Of a stretch of 64,000 nucleotides of DNA, positions 47,435 to 57,551 are shown one piece after another. Position 1 is the stretch's first letter. The number at the start of each line of letters is the position of its first letter. The notes beneath the pieces were generated by a model, which saw only the letters and a list, made by a program, of their open reading frames with translations, was not told the origin of the DNA and did no database searches. Source of the stretch: Vibrio gazogenes (GTDB taxonomy: Bacteria > Pseudomonadota > Gammaproteobacteria > Enterobacterales > Vibrionaceae); NCBI RefSeq assembly GCF_023920225.1, contig NZ_CP092587.1, forward strand, positions 496,001 to 560,000, given 5' to 3'. The position numbers were made by a program, and so were the translations under genes.

Positions 47435-50095
47435 ATGTCTGACATGAAGCATGACGTAGATGCACTGGAAACTCAGGAGTGGTTAGAAGCCCTTGAGTCA
47501 GTTGTCCGTGAAGAAGGCGTTGAACGTGCTCAGTTTCTCTTAGAAGAAGTTCTGGAGAAAGCACGTATTGATGGCGTCGATATGCCAACAGGTGTTACAA
47601 CAAACTATATCAATACCATTCCTGCTGATCAGGAGCCTGCCTATCCGGGCGACACAACACTTGAGCGCCGTATCCGGTCAATTATTCGCTGGAACGCAAT
47701 CATGATTGTTCTTCGTGCTTCGAAGAAAGACTTGGAGTTGGGAGGCCATATGGCTTCATTCCAATCTTCCGCTGCGTTTTATGAAACATGCTTTAACCAC
47801 TTTTTCCGTGCACCAAACGAAAAAGATGGTGGCGATCTGGTTTATTATCAAGGTCATATCTCTCCGGGAATTTATTCTCGTGCTTTTGTTGAAGGTCGTC
47901 TGACTGAAGAGCAACTCGATCACTTCCGTCAAGAAGTTGATGGCAAAGGGATTCCATCTTATCCGCACCCTAAATTGATGCCTGAATTCTGGCAGTTCCC
48001 AACGGTATCAATGGGCCTTGGACCGATCTCTGCAATTTATCAGGCGCGTTTCCTGAAATATCTTGACGGCCGAGGCTTAAAAGATACGTCTGAACAGCGT
48101 GTTTATGCCTTCCTTGGTGATGGTGAAATGGACGAGCCGGAATCTCGTGGTGCAATCTCTTTTGCCGCGCGTGAAAAGCTGGATAACCTCTGTTTCCTAA
48201 TCAACTGTAACCTGCAACGTCTGGATGGACCGGTTATGGGTAACGGTAAAATCATTCAGGAACTGGAAGGTCTCTTCCGCGGTGCCGGCTGGAATGTCGT
48301 GAAAGTGCTTTGGGGCAACAACTGGGATTCTCTGTTGGCAAAAGACACTTCTGGCAAACTATTGCAGTTGATGAATGAAACCATTGACGGCGACTACCAG
48401 ACATTCAAGTCAAAAGATGGTGCTTATGTTCGTGAGCATTTCTTCGGTAAATATCCTGAAACAGCAGCACTGGTTGCTGATATGACCGATGATGAAATCT
48501 TTGCCCTGAAACGTGGTGGTCACGATACATCGAAGTTATTTGCTGCATTTAAAAATGCTCAGGATACTAAAGGTCGTCCAACCGTGATTCTTGCTAAGAC
48601 CGTAAAAGGTTATGGCATGGGTGATGCGGCTGAAGGGAAAAACATTGCGCACCAAGTGAAGAAGATGGATATGACCCATGTTCTGAAAATGCGTGATCGT
48701 TTAGGCCTACAAGATCTGATTTCAGATGAAGCGGTGAAATCTTTGCCTTATCTGAAACTGGAAGAAGGTTCAAAAGAGTATGAATACCTACATGCTCGCC
48801 GTAAAGCATTGCATGGTTATACACCACAACGTTTGCCGAAGTTTACCCAAGAATTGGTGACGCCAACGCTGGATGAATTCAAGCCGCTGCTGGAAGAACA
48901 GAAACGTGATATTTCTTCGACAATGGCGTTTGTTCGTACGCTGAATATTCTGCTGAAAGATAAAAGTATCGGTAAGCATATTGTGCCGATCATTGCCGAT
49001 GAAGCGCGTACGTTCGGGATGGAAGGTCTGTTCCGTCAAATTGGTATCTATAACCCACAAGGCCAGACATATACGCCGGAAGACCGGAGTGTGGTTTCTT
49101 ATTATAAAGAAGATACTTCAGGTCAGGTATTACAAGAAGGGATCAACGAGCTGGGTGCGATGTCATCTTGGGTTGCAGCTGCAACATCATACAGCACCAA
49201 TGACTTACCGATGATTCCGTTCTACATCTATTACTCCATGTTCGGTTTCCAACGTATTGGTGATATGGCATGGATGGCTGGCGACCAACAAGCACGTGGT
49301 TTCTTGTTAGGTGGAACTGCCGGACGGACAACGCTAAACGGTGAAGGTCTGCAACACGAAGATGGTCACAGCCATATTCAGGCTAGCACGATTCCAAACT
49401 GTGTTTCTTATGACCCGACATTTGCTTATGAAGTGGCGGTCATCATTCAAGATGGTATCCGTCGTATGTATGGTGAACAAGAAAACGTTTACTACTACCT
49501 GACGCTGATGAACGAAAACTATGCGATGCCTGCAATGCCAGAAGGTGCAGAAGAAGGCATTCGTAAAGGGATCTATAAGCTGGAAACGCATGCAGGTAAT
49601 AAAGGCAAAGTTCAGTTGATGGGTTCTGGCACGATCATGAATGAAGTCCGTAAAGCGGCTGTGATTCTAAGTGAAGAATATAGCGTTGCTTCTGATGTTT
49701 TCTCCGTCACTTCATTTAATGAGCTGACGCGTGATGGTCAGATATGTGAGCGTATCAACATGCTTCACCCTGAAGCTGAAGAGAAAGTACCTTATATCCG
49801 TACTGTCATGGGTTCTGAGCCTGCTATCGCGGCAACAGACTACATGAAAAATTATGCCGAACAAGTTCGCGCTTATGTGCCTGCTGAATCTTATAAAGTG
49901 CTGGGGACTGATGGTTTCGGTCGCTCTGACAGCCGCGAAAACTTGCGTCGTCACTTTGAAGTGAATGCAGGTTATGTCGTAGTCGCAGCATTGAATGAAC
50001 TGGCAAAACGAGGCGATATCGAGAAATCTGTTGTGACAGCAGCGATTAAGAAGTTCGATATTGATACAGAAAAAACAAATCCGCTATACGCTTAA
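47435..50095 (+). CDS. aceE: Pyruvate dehydrogenase E1 component (homodimeric)
   Basis: Thiamine-diphosphate-dependent decarboxylation of pyruvate and acetyl transfer to the lipoyl group of E2. 886 aa, the size of the gammaproteobacterial homodimeric E1. The ThDP/Mg motif is LGDGEMDEPESRGAISFA then ..NLCFLINCNLQRLDGPV. The C-terminal transketolase-like part contains VMGSEPAIAATDYMKNYAEQ and TDGFGRSDSRENLRRHF. The ribosome site AAAGGAAAG precedes the ATG. aceF follows after 16 bases. Confidence 0.97.
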   Translation: MSDMKHDVDALETQEWLEALESVVREEGVERAQFLLEEVLEKARIDGVDMPTGVTTNYINTIPADQEPAYPGDTTLERRIRSIIRWNAIMIVLRASKKDLELGGHMASFQSSAAFYETCFNHFFRAPNEKDGGDLVYYQGHISPGIYSRAFVEGRLTEEQLDHFRQEVDGKGIPSYPHPKLMPEFWQFPTVSMGLGPISAIYQARFLKYLDGRGLKDTSEQRVYAFLGDGEMDEPESRGAISFAAREKLDNLCFLINCNLQRLDGPVMGNGKIIQELEGLFRGAGWNVVKVLWGNNWDSLLAKDTSGKLLQLMNETIDGDYQTFKSKDGAYVREHFFGKYPETAALVADMTDDEIFALKRGGHDTSKLFAAFKNAQDTKGRPTVILAKTVKGYGMGDAAEGKNIAHQVKKMDMTHVLKMRDRLGLQDLISDEAVKSLPYLKLEEGSKEYEYLHARRKALHGYTPQRLPKFTQELVTPTLDEFKPLLEEQKRDISSTMAFVRTLNILLKDKSIGKHIVPIIADEARTFGMEGLFRQIGIYNPQGQTYTPEDRSVVSYYKEDTSGQVLQEGINELGAMSSWVAAATSYSTNDLPMIPFYIYYSMFGFQRIGDMAWMAGDQQARGFLLGGTAGRTTLNGEGLQHEDGHSHIQASTIPNCVSYDPTFAYEVAVIIQDGIRRMYGEQENVYYYLTLMNENYAMPAMPEGAEEGIRKGIYKLETHAGNKGKVQLMGSGTIMNEVRKAAVILSEEYSVASDVFSVTSFNELTRDGQICERINMLHPEAEEKVPYIRTVMGSEPAIAATDYMKNYAEQVRAYVPAESYKVLGTDGFGRSDSRENLRRHFEVNAGYVVVAALNELAKRGDIEKSVVTAAIKKFDIDTEKTNPLYA

Positions 50096-50111
50096 TTGAG
50101 GTAGAAAAACA

Positions 50112-51995
50112 ATGACAATCGAAGTTAATGTACCAGATATCGGTACGGATGAGGTTGAAGTCACTGAGATTCTTGTAAGCGTTGGTGACAAAGTTGAAGA
50201 AGAGCAATCCCTGCTGACCGTTGAAGGTGATAAGGCCTCAATGGAAGTACCGGCGCCATTTGCAGGTACCATCAAAGAGATCAAGATTAAAGAAGGCGAC
50301 AAAGTGTCAACCGATTCTCTGATCATGATTTTTGAAGATGAAGGTGCAGCATCAACTGCAGCACCGGCCGCTGAAGCGAAATCTGAAGCGCCAGCTCCAG
50401 CCGCATCAACAGCAAGCACGGAAACGAAAGAAGTTGTTGTTCCGGATATCGGTGGTGATGAAGTTGAAGTGACTGAAATCATGGTTGCTGTCGGTGATCA
50501 GGTTGAAGAAGAGCAATCTTTGCTGACTGTTGAAGGTGATAAGGCTTCAATGGAAGTACCTGCACCATTTGCAGGTACCATCAAAGAGATCAAAATTAAA
50601 GAAGGTGACAAAGTGTCAACCAGCTCTCTGATTATGATCTTTGAAGTTGCGGGTTCAGGTACTGCACCGGCCGCCGCTTCTGATGAGTCGGCACCTGCTG
50701 CTTCAACTGGATCTGCGTCTAAAGACGTGCATGTCCCTGATATCGGTGGCGATGAAGTTGAAGTGACTGAAATCATGGTTGCTGTGGGTGATTCGGTGAC
50801 TGAAGAGCAGTCGTTGATCACTGTTGAAGGTGATAAAGCGTCAATGGAAGTGCCTGCGCCATTTGCTGGTACGGTCAAAGAAATCAAGATCAAAGAAGGC
50901 GACAAAGTGTCAACAGCATCTTTGATCATGGTCTTTGAAGTTGCCGGAGCGGCACCTGCTGCTGCGCCTGCAAAATCAGAGTCTGCGCCTGCTGCACCAA
51001 AAGCAGATGCTGGCAAACCAGCTACTGCTAGCGCTACACCTGCAACGGGGGATTTCCAGGAAAATAACGAATATGCCCATGCTTCTCCGGTTGTTCGTCG
51101 TCTGGCGCGTGAGTTTGGTGTTAACTTGGCAAAAGTCAAAGGAACGGGTCGTAAGAGTCGTATCCTGAAAGAAGATGTACAGAACTTTGTCAAAGAAGCA
51201 TTGAAACGTCTTGAGTCGGGTGCTGCTTCTGGTCAAGGTGACGGTAGTGCACTTGGACTACTGCCATGGCCGAAAGTGGACTTCAGCAAGTTTGGTGAAA
51301 CTGAAGTTAAACCATTGTCTCGGATTAAGAAAATCTCCGGTGCTAACCTTGCCCGTAACTGGGTGATGATCCCGCACGTCACACAGTGGGATAATGCTGA
51401 TATCACTGAGCTTGAAGCATTCCGTAAAGAACAGAATGCGATTGAAGCGAAGAAAGATACCGGTATGAAGATCACGCCACTGGTTTTCATTATGAAAGCC
51501 GCGGCCAAAGCACTTGAAGCTTTCCCATCATTCAACGCTTCTCTGTCTGAAGACGGTGAAAGCTTGATTCTGAAGAAATACGTGAATATCGGCATTGCCG
51601 TCGATACGCCGAATGGCTTAGTCGTCCCTGTATTCAAAGATGTGAATAAGAAAGGTATTTACGAGCTTTCAGAAGAGTTGATGGCAGTTTCTAAGAAAGC
51701 CCGTGCAGGTAAATTGACAGCATCAGATATGCAAGGTGGTTGTTTTACAATTTCTAGCCTTGGTGGTATCGGTGGCACTGCATTTACACCAATCGTAAAT
51801 GCCCCTGAAGTCGCAATTCTGGGTGTGTCTAAGTCAGAAATGAAACCGGTCTGGAATGGCAAGGACTTTGTTCCTCGTCTGCAACTTCCGTTGTCTCTCT
51901 CCTACGATCACCGTGTGATCGATGGGGCTGAAGGGGCTCGTTTCATTAGTTATCTGAATGGTTGCATGAGCGACATCCGTCGTCTGGTACTGTAA
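50112..51995 (+). CDS. aceF: Pyruvate dehydrogenase E2, dihydrolipoamide acetyltransferase
   Basis: Core of the complex. Three near-identical lipoyl domains (about residues 2-75, 104-175 and 205-277), each with [19 protein letters not shown] lipoylation loops (first lysine K41). They are joined by Ala/Pro-rich swinging linkers. Then come the peripheral subunit-binding domain ([20 protein letters not shown]) and the catalytic trimer domain ending with [16 protein letters not shown]. 627 aa, like the three-lipoyl E. coli protein. The repeated lipoyl coding segments are also long direct DNA repeats and could recombine. Confidence 0.97.
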   Translation: MTIEVNVPDIGTDEVEVTEILVSVGDKVEEEQSLLTVEGDKASMEVPAPFAGTIKEIKIKEGDKVSTDSLIMIFEDEGAASTAAPAAEAKSEAPAPAASTASTETKEVVVPDIGGDEVEVTEIMVAVGDQVEEEQSLLTVEGDKASMEVPAPFAGTIKEIKIKEGDKVSTSSLIMIFEVAGSGTAPAAASDESAPAASTGSASKDVHVPDIGGDEVEVTEIMVAVGDSVTEEQSLITVEGDKASMEVPAPFAGTVKEIKIKEGDKVSTASLIMVFEVAGAAPAAAPAKSESAPAAPKADAGKPATASATPATGDFQENNEYAHASPVVRRLAREFGVNLAKVKGTGRKSRILKEDVQNFVKEALKRLESGAASGQGDGSALGLLPWPKVDFSKFGETEVKPLSRIKKISGANLARNWVMIPHVTQWDNADITELEAFRKEQNAIEAKKDTGMKITPLVFIMKAAAKALEAFPSFNASLSEDGESLILKKYVNIGIAVDTPNGLVVPVFKDVNKKGIYELSEELMAVSKKARAGKLTASDMQGGCFTISSLGGIGGTAFTPIVNAPEVAILGVSKSEMKPVWNGKDFVPRLQLPLSLSYDHRVIDGAEGARFISYLNGCMSDIRRLVL

Positions 51996-52009
51996 TCATC
52001 GTGAAATGA

Positions 52010-52033
52010 TAAGGCGGCTGAATAGCCGCCTTA
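52010..52033 (+). terminator. Hairpin between aceF and lpd
   Basis: Stem TAAGGCGGC / GCCGCCTTA with a 6-base loop, 15 bases after aceF. A strong T-run is lacking. Together with the 245-base gap before lpd this suggests partial termination and a separate lpd promoter, as in E. coli. Confidence 0.6.
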
Positions 52034-52240
52034 ATCAATAGAATCAAAGGGCAATTTGAACCGGAATGTTATTCTCGGGTTTTAATTGTTGACTGGCTCA
52101 CAGGCTTTGGGGTTTATCTTTTCATATCATTAACATCTCTGTAAACTGGATTGGTTTTAGGATTCACTCCTCACATGTTTTAGACGTATGTTTTTGAAGC
52201 CCCGTTAGCCTGTAAGGGATAATGACTACAAGAGGTCAAA

Positions 52241-53665
52241 ATGAGCAAAGAAATCAAAACCCAGGTGGTTGTGCTAGGTGCAGGTCCTGCTGGTTACTCC
52301 GCTGCTTTCCGTTGTGCCGACTTAGGTCTGGATACTGTAATTATTGAGCGTTACAACACCCTCGGTGGTGTATGTTTGAATGTCGGTTGTATTCCATCTA
52401 AAGCACTGTTGCACGTTGCGAAAGTAATTGAAGAAGCGAAAGCATTATCAGAACACGGCATCGTGTTTGGCGAACCGTCAACAGACATCGACAAAATTCG
52501 CCTGTGGAAAGAAAAAGTAATCAATCAGTTGACTGGCGGTCTGAGCGGTATGGCGAAGATGCGTAAAGTCAACGTCGTCAATGGTTTTGGTAAGTTTACG
52601 GGTCCAAATAGCATCGAAGTTGAAGGTGAAGATGGCAAAACGGTCATTAACTTCGACAACGCGATTATTGCTGCGGGTTCTCGTCCGATTGAATTACCAT
52701 TTATTCCGCATGAAGATCCACGAATTTGGGATTCAACCGACGCGCTGGAATTAAAAGAAGTGCCGAAGAAAATGCTGATCATGGGTGGCGGGATTATCGG
52801 TCTCGAAATGGGAACGGTTTATCATGCACTCGGTTCACAGATTGATGTTGTTGAAATGTTCGATCAGGTGATTCCTGCGGCAGATAAAGATGTCGTAAAA
52901 GTGTTCACCAAACGCATCAAAGACAAGTTCAGCCTGATGCTGGAAACCAAAGTAACAGCGGTTGAAGCGAAAGAAGATGGTATCTACGTTTCAATGGAAG
53001 GCAAAAATGCCCCGGCAGAAGCAGAACGTTATGATGCAGTACTGGTTGCCATCGGTCGGACACCAAACGGTAAAATGCTCGATGCTGAGAAAGCTGGTGT
53101 GGAAGTTGATGAGCGCGGCTTTATCAATGTTGATAAACAAATGCGTACCAATATTCCTCATCTTTTTGCGATCGGTGATATTGTCGGTCAGCCAATGCTG
53201 GCACACAAAGGTGTTCATGAAGGACACGTTGCCGCTGAGGTGATTGCCGGTAAGAAACATTACTTTGATCCGAAAGTTATTCCATCAATTGCATATACTG
53301 AGCCTGAAGTTGCATGGGTTGGTAAAACAGAGAAAGAAGCGAAAGCTGAAGGGATCAATTACGAGGTGTCAACTTTCCCTTGGGCTGCATCTGGTCGCGC
53401 CATTGCGTCTGACTGCTCTGACGGTATGACGAAGATGATCTTCGATAAAGACACGCACCGTGTTATTGGTGGTGCGATTGTTGGTACCAACGGTGGTGAG
53501 TTGCTCGGTGAAATTGGTCTGGCAATTGAAATGGGTTGTGATGCTGAAGATTTGGCGTTAACGATTCATGCTCACCCAACGCTTCATGAGTCTGTTGGTC
53601 TGGCTGCTGAAGTGTTTGAAGGCACCATTACGGATTTGCCAAACGCAAAAGCGAAAAAGAAATAA
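52241..53665 (+). CDS. lpd: Dihydrolipoamide dehydrogenase (E3)
   Basis: FAD/NAD disulfide oxidoreductase shared by the pyruvate and 2-oxoglutarate dehydrogenase complexes and the glycine cleavage system. FAD fold VVVLGAGPAGYSAAFRCADL, redox disulfide GGVCLNVGCIPSK, NAD fold MGGGIIGLEMGTVYHALG and C-terminal active-site His in HAHPTLHESVG. 474 aa. The start follows AAGAGGTC. Ends in the strong terminator at 53685. Confidence 0.97.
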   Translation: MSKEIKTQVVVLGAGPAGYSAAFRCADLGLDTVIIERYNTLGGVCLNVGCIPSKALLHVAKVIEEAKALSEHGIVFGEPSTDIDKIRLWKEKVINQLTGGLSGMAKMRKVNVVNGFGKFTGPNSIEVEGEDGKTVINFDNAIIAAGSRPIELPFIPHEDPRIWDSTDALELKEVPKKMLIMGGGIIGLEMGTVYHALGSQIDVVEMFDQVIPAADKDVVKVFTKRIKDKFSLMLETKVTAVEAKEDGIYVSMEGKNAPAEAERYDAVLVAIGRTPNGKMLDAEKAGVEVDERGFINVDKQMRTNIPHLFAIGDIVGQPMLAHKGVHEGHVAAEVIAGKKHYFDPKVIPSIAYTEPEVAWVGKTEKEAKAEGINYEVSTFPWAASGRAIASDCSDGMTKMIFDKDTHRVIGGAIVGTNGGELLGEIGLAIEMGCDAEDLALTIHAHPTLHESVGLAAEVFEGTITDLPNAKAKKK

Positions 53666-53684
53666 TGGGCTGAACCCCTTCAAT

Positions 53685-53715
53685 AAAAAACCGCTGTCAT
53701 GACAGCGGTTTTTTT
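53685..53715. terminator. Bidirectional terminator between lpd and luxR
   Basis: AAAAAACCGCTGTC / GACAGCGGTTTTTT with a tiny central loop, flanked by A- and T-tracts. It serves lpd (+) and the convergent luxR homologue (-). Confidence 0.92.
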
Positions 53716-53789
53716 ATCTCTGAAATCTCTTACTGGAATGAACACGTTTTCCAGTCGAACACAAAGAGAAGCGATTTCTGGATAATCAG

Positions 53790-54410
53790 TTAAGCCCGAC
53801 GGTTGTTATAAATGCATAACATGTCCAAGTAGCTGTTCACGAGATCATCGATCTCTTTTTGATCTTGTAAACGGTTCACTTGTACAAACAGGGAATAGAA
53901 AATTCCGAGGAACAGCGTGACTAAATGTTCAGGATCATAATGATCGCTGACATCGCCGCGTTCGATTGCATTGGTAAACATATTTTTTACCAACAGACGG
54001 TTTGTATGGTTGGTCGATACGAATAACGGCCAGACTTCGTCGCGGGTCGATGCACTCCATTCAAACCACACTTTCAGCCAATGACAATCTTCAAAGACCA
54101 GTTTTGTCATTTTATGTGTCAGATGATAGAGATTATCTTTGATATAACTATCGACATCGATGTTGTCTGCGAGGAAGTTTGAGAACTGGTGAACGACGTG
54201 AGTGAGAACATCATCAACTAAATCCTCACGAGTTGGGAAATAGTTAAATACAGTTGCGACAGATACCTGAGCAATTTCAGCGATATCTGCATGTCCACCA
54301 CGTCCGATACCCCGTTTGGCGAAGACTTCAAGCGCAATTTCCATCAGCTGAAGTTTACGTTTCTGAGGTGATAATCGTGTACGAGGGCGTTTTTCTATTG
54401 AAGCGTCCAT
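53790..54410 (-). CDS. luxR: Quorum-sensing master regulator, LuxR/HapR/OpaR/SmcR family (TetR-type)
   Basis: High-cell-density master transcription factor of vibrios. 206 aa. The N terminus KRPRTRLSPQKRKLQLMEIA and the helix-turn-helix AEIAQVSVATVFNYFPTRED, followed by LVDDVL, are almost identical to LuxR/HapR. DCHWLKVWFEWSASTRDEVW and LDMLCIYN are also family hallmarks. The true start is the ATG at 54410 with AAGGAA seven bases before it; a TTG six codons upstream lies over that ribosome site. The neighbourhood lpd-luxR-hpt is the usual Vibrio one. Post-transcriptional control by Qrr RNAs is expected at 54424-54443. Confidence 0.95.
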   Translation of the reverse strand: MDASIEKRPRTRLSPQKRKLQLMEIALEVFAKRGIGRGGHADIAEIAQVSVATVFNYFPTREDLVDDVLTHVVHQFSNFLADNIDVDSYIKDNLYHLTHKMTKLVFEDCHWLKVWFEWSASTRDEVWPLFVSTNHTNRLLVKNMFTNAIERGDVSDHYDPEHLVTLFLGIFYSLFVQVNRLQDQKEIDDLVNSYLDMLCIYNNRRA

Positions 54411-54423
54411 AGTTTTTTTCCTT

Positions 54424-54443
54424 GCCAATTACGTTGAATGAAT
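54424..54443 (-). promoter_or_regulatory. Predicted Qrr small-RNA pairing site in the luxR 5' leader
   Basis: The leader reads ATTCATTCAACGTAATTGGC just before the AAGGAA ribosome site. CAACGT and TTGGC, and AUUCA upstream, are complementary to the conserved Vibrio Qrr stretch GCCAACUGACGUUGUUAGUG then AAU, as I remember it. Pairing would block ribosome binding at low cell density. Confidence 0.65.
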
Positions 54444-54834
54444 ATGTGTTCTAATGATTATTTTATTATTTTGTGTTCGATATATGAGTGTAATGGTGCA
54501 TATGTGTCAGGTCAATTCTTTATATAAAGTTTTTGTGCAGTGCCTCAAGTATCATTTGTGACAGAATATGAATCATATTAAGTGATAATTACCGTGAAAT
54601 TATGTCTTTATTTTATAGATGAATTTTATTCATCCAGAAGCCGGGCGGATCGGTGTGACATTTTTTCGCTGCGTATAGCGTAAGTCTAGACCGTCCTGTC
54701 AGGTTTGTTTAACTCTGATCTGAGAGGTGGTACTATACGCCCCCTTCATTGACAGGCTTATCATTCAAATAATGCCGGATTCAGTGAGACAAGACGCATT
54801 CATTTAAAAGCCATACCAAAGCAATGAGATTCTT
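54444..54834. promoter_or_regulatory. Divergent luxR-hpt control region
   Basis: About 390 AT-rich bases with no gene between divergent luxR (-) and hpt (+). Holds the luxR promoter and long leader, and, near 54720-54735, a TACTAT that could be the hpt -10. A palindrome GATGAA-TTTTA-TTCATC at 54618-54634 could be a binding site, perhaps for LuxR autorepression, but it does not fit the LuxR consensus well. Confidence 0.45.
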
Positions 54835-55368
54835 ATGAAGCATACCGTTGAAGTCATGATATCTGAGCAGGACGTCCAGAAACGTGTACAAGCCCTAGGG
54901 AAGGAAATTACCGAATATTATCAGCATAGCGAAGAGTTGGTTCTCGTGGGATTACTCCGCGGATCATTCGTTTTTATGGCTGATTTAGCCCGAGCGATTC
55001 AACTGACGCATCAAGTCGATTTTATGACGGCTTCCAGTTATGGGAACGAAATGGAGAGTTCACGAGATGTTCGTATCCTGAAAGATCTCGATGATGACAT
55101 TAAAGGGAAAGATGTATTGTTGATTGAGGATATTATCGATACCGGCAATACCTTAAATAAAGTGAAAGAGATCCTGTCGCTTCGCGAACCACGTTCGATT
55201 CGTATCTGTACATTGCTGGATAAGCCTTCTCGCAGAGAAGTGCCGGTTGATGTGGCATGGATTGGCTTTGAAATTCCGGATGAGTTTGTTGTCGGTGTCG
55301 GTATTGATTATGCGCAGAAGTATCGTCACCTGCCTTATATTGGTCGGGTCATAATGCAAGAGTCATAA
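54835..55368 (+). CDS. hpt: Hypoxanthine phosphoribosyltransferase
   Basis: Salvages hypoxanthine (and guanine) to IMP/GMP using PRPP. 177 aa. The PRPP-binding signature [17 protein letters not shown] is at about residues 94-110, with [13 protein letters not shown] for pyrophosphate binding and [20 protein letters not shown] for the base. It lies beside luxR in Vibrio. Followed by the terminator at 55405. Confidence 0.96.
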   Translation: MKHTVEVMISEQDVQKRVQALGKEITEYYQHSEELVLVGLLRGSFVFMADLARAIQLTHQVDFMTASSYGNEMESSRDVRILKDLDDDIKGKDVLLIEDIIDTGNTLNKVKEILSLREPRSIRICTLLDKPSRREVPVDVAWIGFEIPDEFVVGVGIDYAQKYRHLPYIGRVIMQES

Positions 55369-55404
55369 GATTTTCCCGGACAAGGATCAACATGATCTTT
55401 GTGA

Positions 55405-55432
55405 AAATAAGAGCCCGTTAGGGCTTTTATTT
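55405..55432. terminator. Terminator between hpt and can
   Basis: GAGCCC-GTTA-GGGCTTTTATTTTT, with flanking AATAA/TTATT extending the stem apart from one mismatch. T-rich on the plus side and A-rich on the left, so it can serve hpt (+) and perhaps the convergent can (-). Confidence 0.75.
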
Positions 55433-55465
55433 TTATCCGGGCGATGAATGACAAGAATGGGTCGC

Positions 55466-56134
55466 TCAGCGACAGAGTAACTCGTAGTCTGGATTGAGAA
55501 TTTCTTCCATCGCTTGATGGTAGCTATCTTCAACCGTTTGTGGTGAGTTACAGCGAACGCCTAAGTATTCTAGCTTTCCGTCTTCGATGCCGTAGACCAC
55601 ACCGTGTAGTTCGATCTGTTGTCCTCGCTCCCAAGCGCCTTGAAGGATGGTCGAGTTACCCAAGTTATAAACCTGTTCTGCGACATTGATTTCAACCAGC
55701 TTATCGGCACGGTTTTGCTCCGGCATCTTATCAAGGTAAGTGCGGTGTTTGCAGTAAACGTCGTGAATATGGAGTAACCAGTTATTAATCAGGCCGAGCT
55801 TCGGCGTATCGATTGCGGCATTCACGCCACCACAGTGATAGTGTCCACAAATGATGACATGCTTCACTTTGAGCACATCGACAGCATACTGGACAACAGA
55901 GAGGCAATTCAGGTCGGTATGAATAACTAAGTTGGCAACGTTACGGTGAACAAACAATTCTCCGGAATGAAGTCCGGTCAGACGTTCTGCCGGTACGCGG
56001 CTATCGGAACAGCCAATCCAGAGAAAATCCGGGTTCTGGCCTTCTGCCAGTTTACTGAAATATTCGGGATTCTCCGCTTTAATCGATTGAGTCCATTTCG
56101 CATTGTTTTCGAATAGTGTTTTTATCTGGGGCAT
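55466..56134 (-). CDS. can: Beta-class carbonic anhydrase
   Basis: Interconverts CO2 and bicarbonate to supply carboxylases. 222 aa. Zinc ligands in [11 protein letters not shown] (Cys and the Asp-Arg dyad) and CGHYHCGGV (His and Cys). The ATG at 56134 follows AAGGAAAG; an upstream in-frame start adds 12 residues without a ribosome site. It faces hpt, the usual Vibrio and E. coli neighbourhood (hpt-can-yadGH). Confidence 0.95.
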   Translation of the reverse strand: MPQIKTLFENNAKWTQSIKAENPEYFSKLAEGQNPDFLWIGCSDSRVPAERLTGLHSGELFVHRNVANLVIHTDLNCLSVVQYAVDVLKVKHVIICGHYHCGGVNAAIDTPKLGLINNWLLHIHDVYCKHRTYLDKMPEQNRADKLVEINVAEQVYNLGNSTILQGAWERGQQIELHGVVYGIEDGKLEYLGVRCNSPQTVEDSYHQAMEEILNPDYELLCR

Positions 56135-56554
56135 CTTACTTTCCTTATCAGCAATGGGATGTATTCCCACAGCCTAAAGATCATCAATCTGATTGTTCGG
56201 TAGGCTTGACTGAGAATCAATATACACAATCTGGTGGCGAATATATTACTTTTTTCACTCATCTGATCAGATATGCTAAGTGTAGGAAACAAATCGGTGA
56301 TAAAATCACCAACTTTGAAGGGCTCAGACAAAATATAGAGTCGTGGCGGGGGGAACTGTGCATTTTCACCGTAAATACCCTCATTTAAATCCGGTTTTTT
56401 TGAGTTTTAGCGACAAGTTTTCTATTTCATTTTTCTGATGTAAGGTTGAATCTGATAGATTGAACCTCCATATGGAAATTATTCGTCTACTTGCATCCCT
56501 ATCATCAGTTGCTGCTTCAGCAGACGATGTCAATGACACAGGATCTTATTTAAT
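56135..56554. other. Divergent can-yadG intergenic region
   Basis: About 420 bases without a supported gene. It must contain the can promoter (leftward) and the yadGH promoter (rightward). I see no clear operator or RNA structure. Confidence 0.4.
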
Positions 56555-57538
56555 ATGAATGCATTAGAACTAACCGATTTACGTAAAACGTATGCCGGTG
56601 GATTTGAAGCACTGAAAGGCCTCAATCTGACGGTGAGAAAAGGGGACTTTTACGCCTTACTGGGGCCGAATGGTGCCGGGAAGTCAACCACAATCGGTAT
56701 TATTTCCTCACTTGTCAATAAAACTTCGGGAAAGGTAGCCGTCTTTGACCATGATTTGGACCAAGAAATGGAACTGGCGAAGCTTTCTTTGGGATTAGTG
56801 CCGCAGGAGTTTAACTTCAACCAGTTTGAAACGGTTGAGCAAATAGTCATTCAACAAGCAGGATATTATGGTGTGCCGCGTGCCCAAGCCAAAGAGCGGG
56901 CGAAGAAATATCTGACTCAGCTCGACTTATGGGGAAAGCGGAAAGAGCGCTCCAGAAATCTCTCCGGCGGGATGAAACGTCGTTTGATGATTGCCCGGGC
57001 TTTAATGCATGAACCTCAGTTATTGATTCTCGATGAACCAACTGCTGGTGTTGATATTGAATTGCGCCGCTCGATGTGGGATTTCCTTCAGCAGCTAAAT
57101 CGGCAAGGCATTACCATTATTCTGACGACACATTATCTGGAAGAAGCAGAAATGCTGTGCCGTAATATCGGGATTATTCACGGTGGTGAGTTGATTGAGA
57201 ATACGTCGATGAAAGCGTTACTCGGTCAGCTTAAGGTGGAGACTTTTATTCTGGATATTGCACCAACGGTAACCGATATCCCACAACTGACGGATGTGCT
57301 CAGTCAGAAAAATATTGATGGTTCTCTGGAGATTGAAATCGAAAAAACACGAGGCTTGAACCATGTTTTTCGTCAGTTAAGTGAGCATGGCATTCCGGTT
57401 CTGTCGATGCGGAATAAAGCCAACCGACTGGAAGAATTGTTTGTCCGTATCGTCAACGAATCGACAACGGGTGGACACACTGCCGTCAATCATAATGCGG
57501 ATACCACAGATCACGAGCACGAGACGTCAACGAACTAA
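56555..57538 (+). CDS. yadG: ABC transporter ATP-binding protein YadG
   Basis: Cytoplasmic ATPase of an ABC-2 type exporter. Walker A GPNGAGKSTT, Q-loop VPQEFNFNQ, signature NLSGGMKRRLMIARAL, Walker B LLILDEPTAGVD and switch His in LTTHYLEE. 327 aa including a C-terminal extension ending in a His/Asp-rich tail (about 20 residues), longer than E. coli YadG. Followed after 13 bases by its permease yadH. The substrate is not known. Confidence 0.93.
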   Translation: MNALELTDLRKTYAGGFEALKGLNLTVRKGDFYALLGPNGAGKSTTIGIISSLVNKTSGKVAVFDHDLDQEMELAKLSLGLVPQEFNFNQFETVEQIVIQQAGYYGVPRAQAKERAKKYLTQLDLWGKRKERSRNLSGGMKRRLMIARALMHEPQLLILDEPTAGVDIELRRSMWDFLQQLNRQGITIILTTHYLEEAEMLCRNIGIIHGGELIENTSMKALLGQLKVETFILDIAPTVTDIPQLTDVLSQKNIDGSLEIEIEKTRGLNHVFRQLSEHGIPVLSMRNKANRLEELFVRIVNESTTGGHTAVNHNADTTDHEHETSTN

Positions 57539-57551
57539 AATGAGAGGAAGC

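Noticed and set aside
50112..50945. Regularly spaced direct repeats resembling an array
   Set aside because: They are the three lipoyl-domain coding segments of aceF, in frame and protein-coding, not CRISPR or satellite DNA.
54618..54634. GATGAA-TTTTA-TTCATC palindrome as a definite LuxR autorepression site
   Set aside because: It resembles but does not match the LuxR/HapR consensus well; kept only as a remark in the control-region entry.
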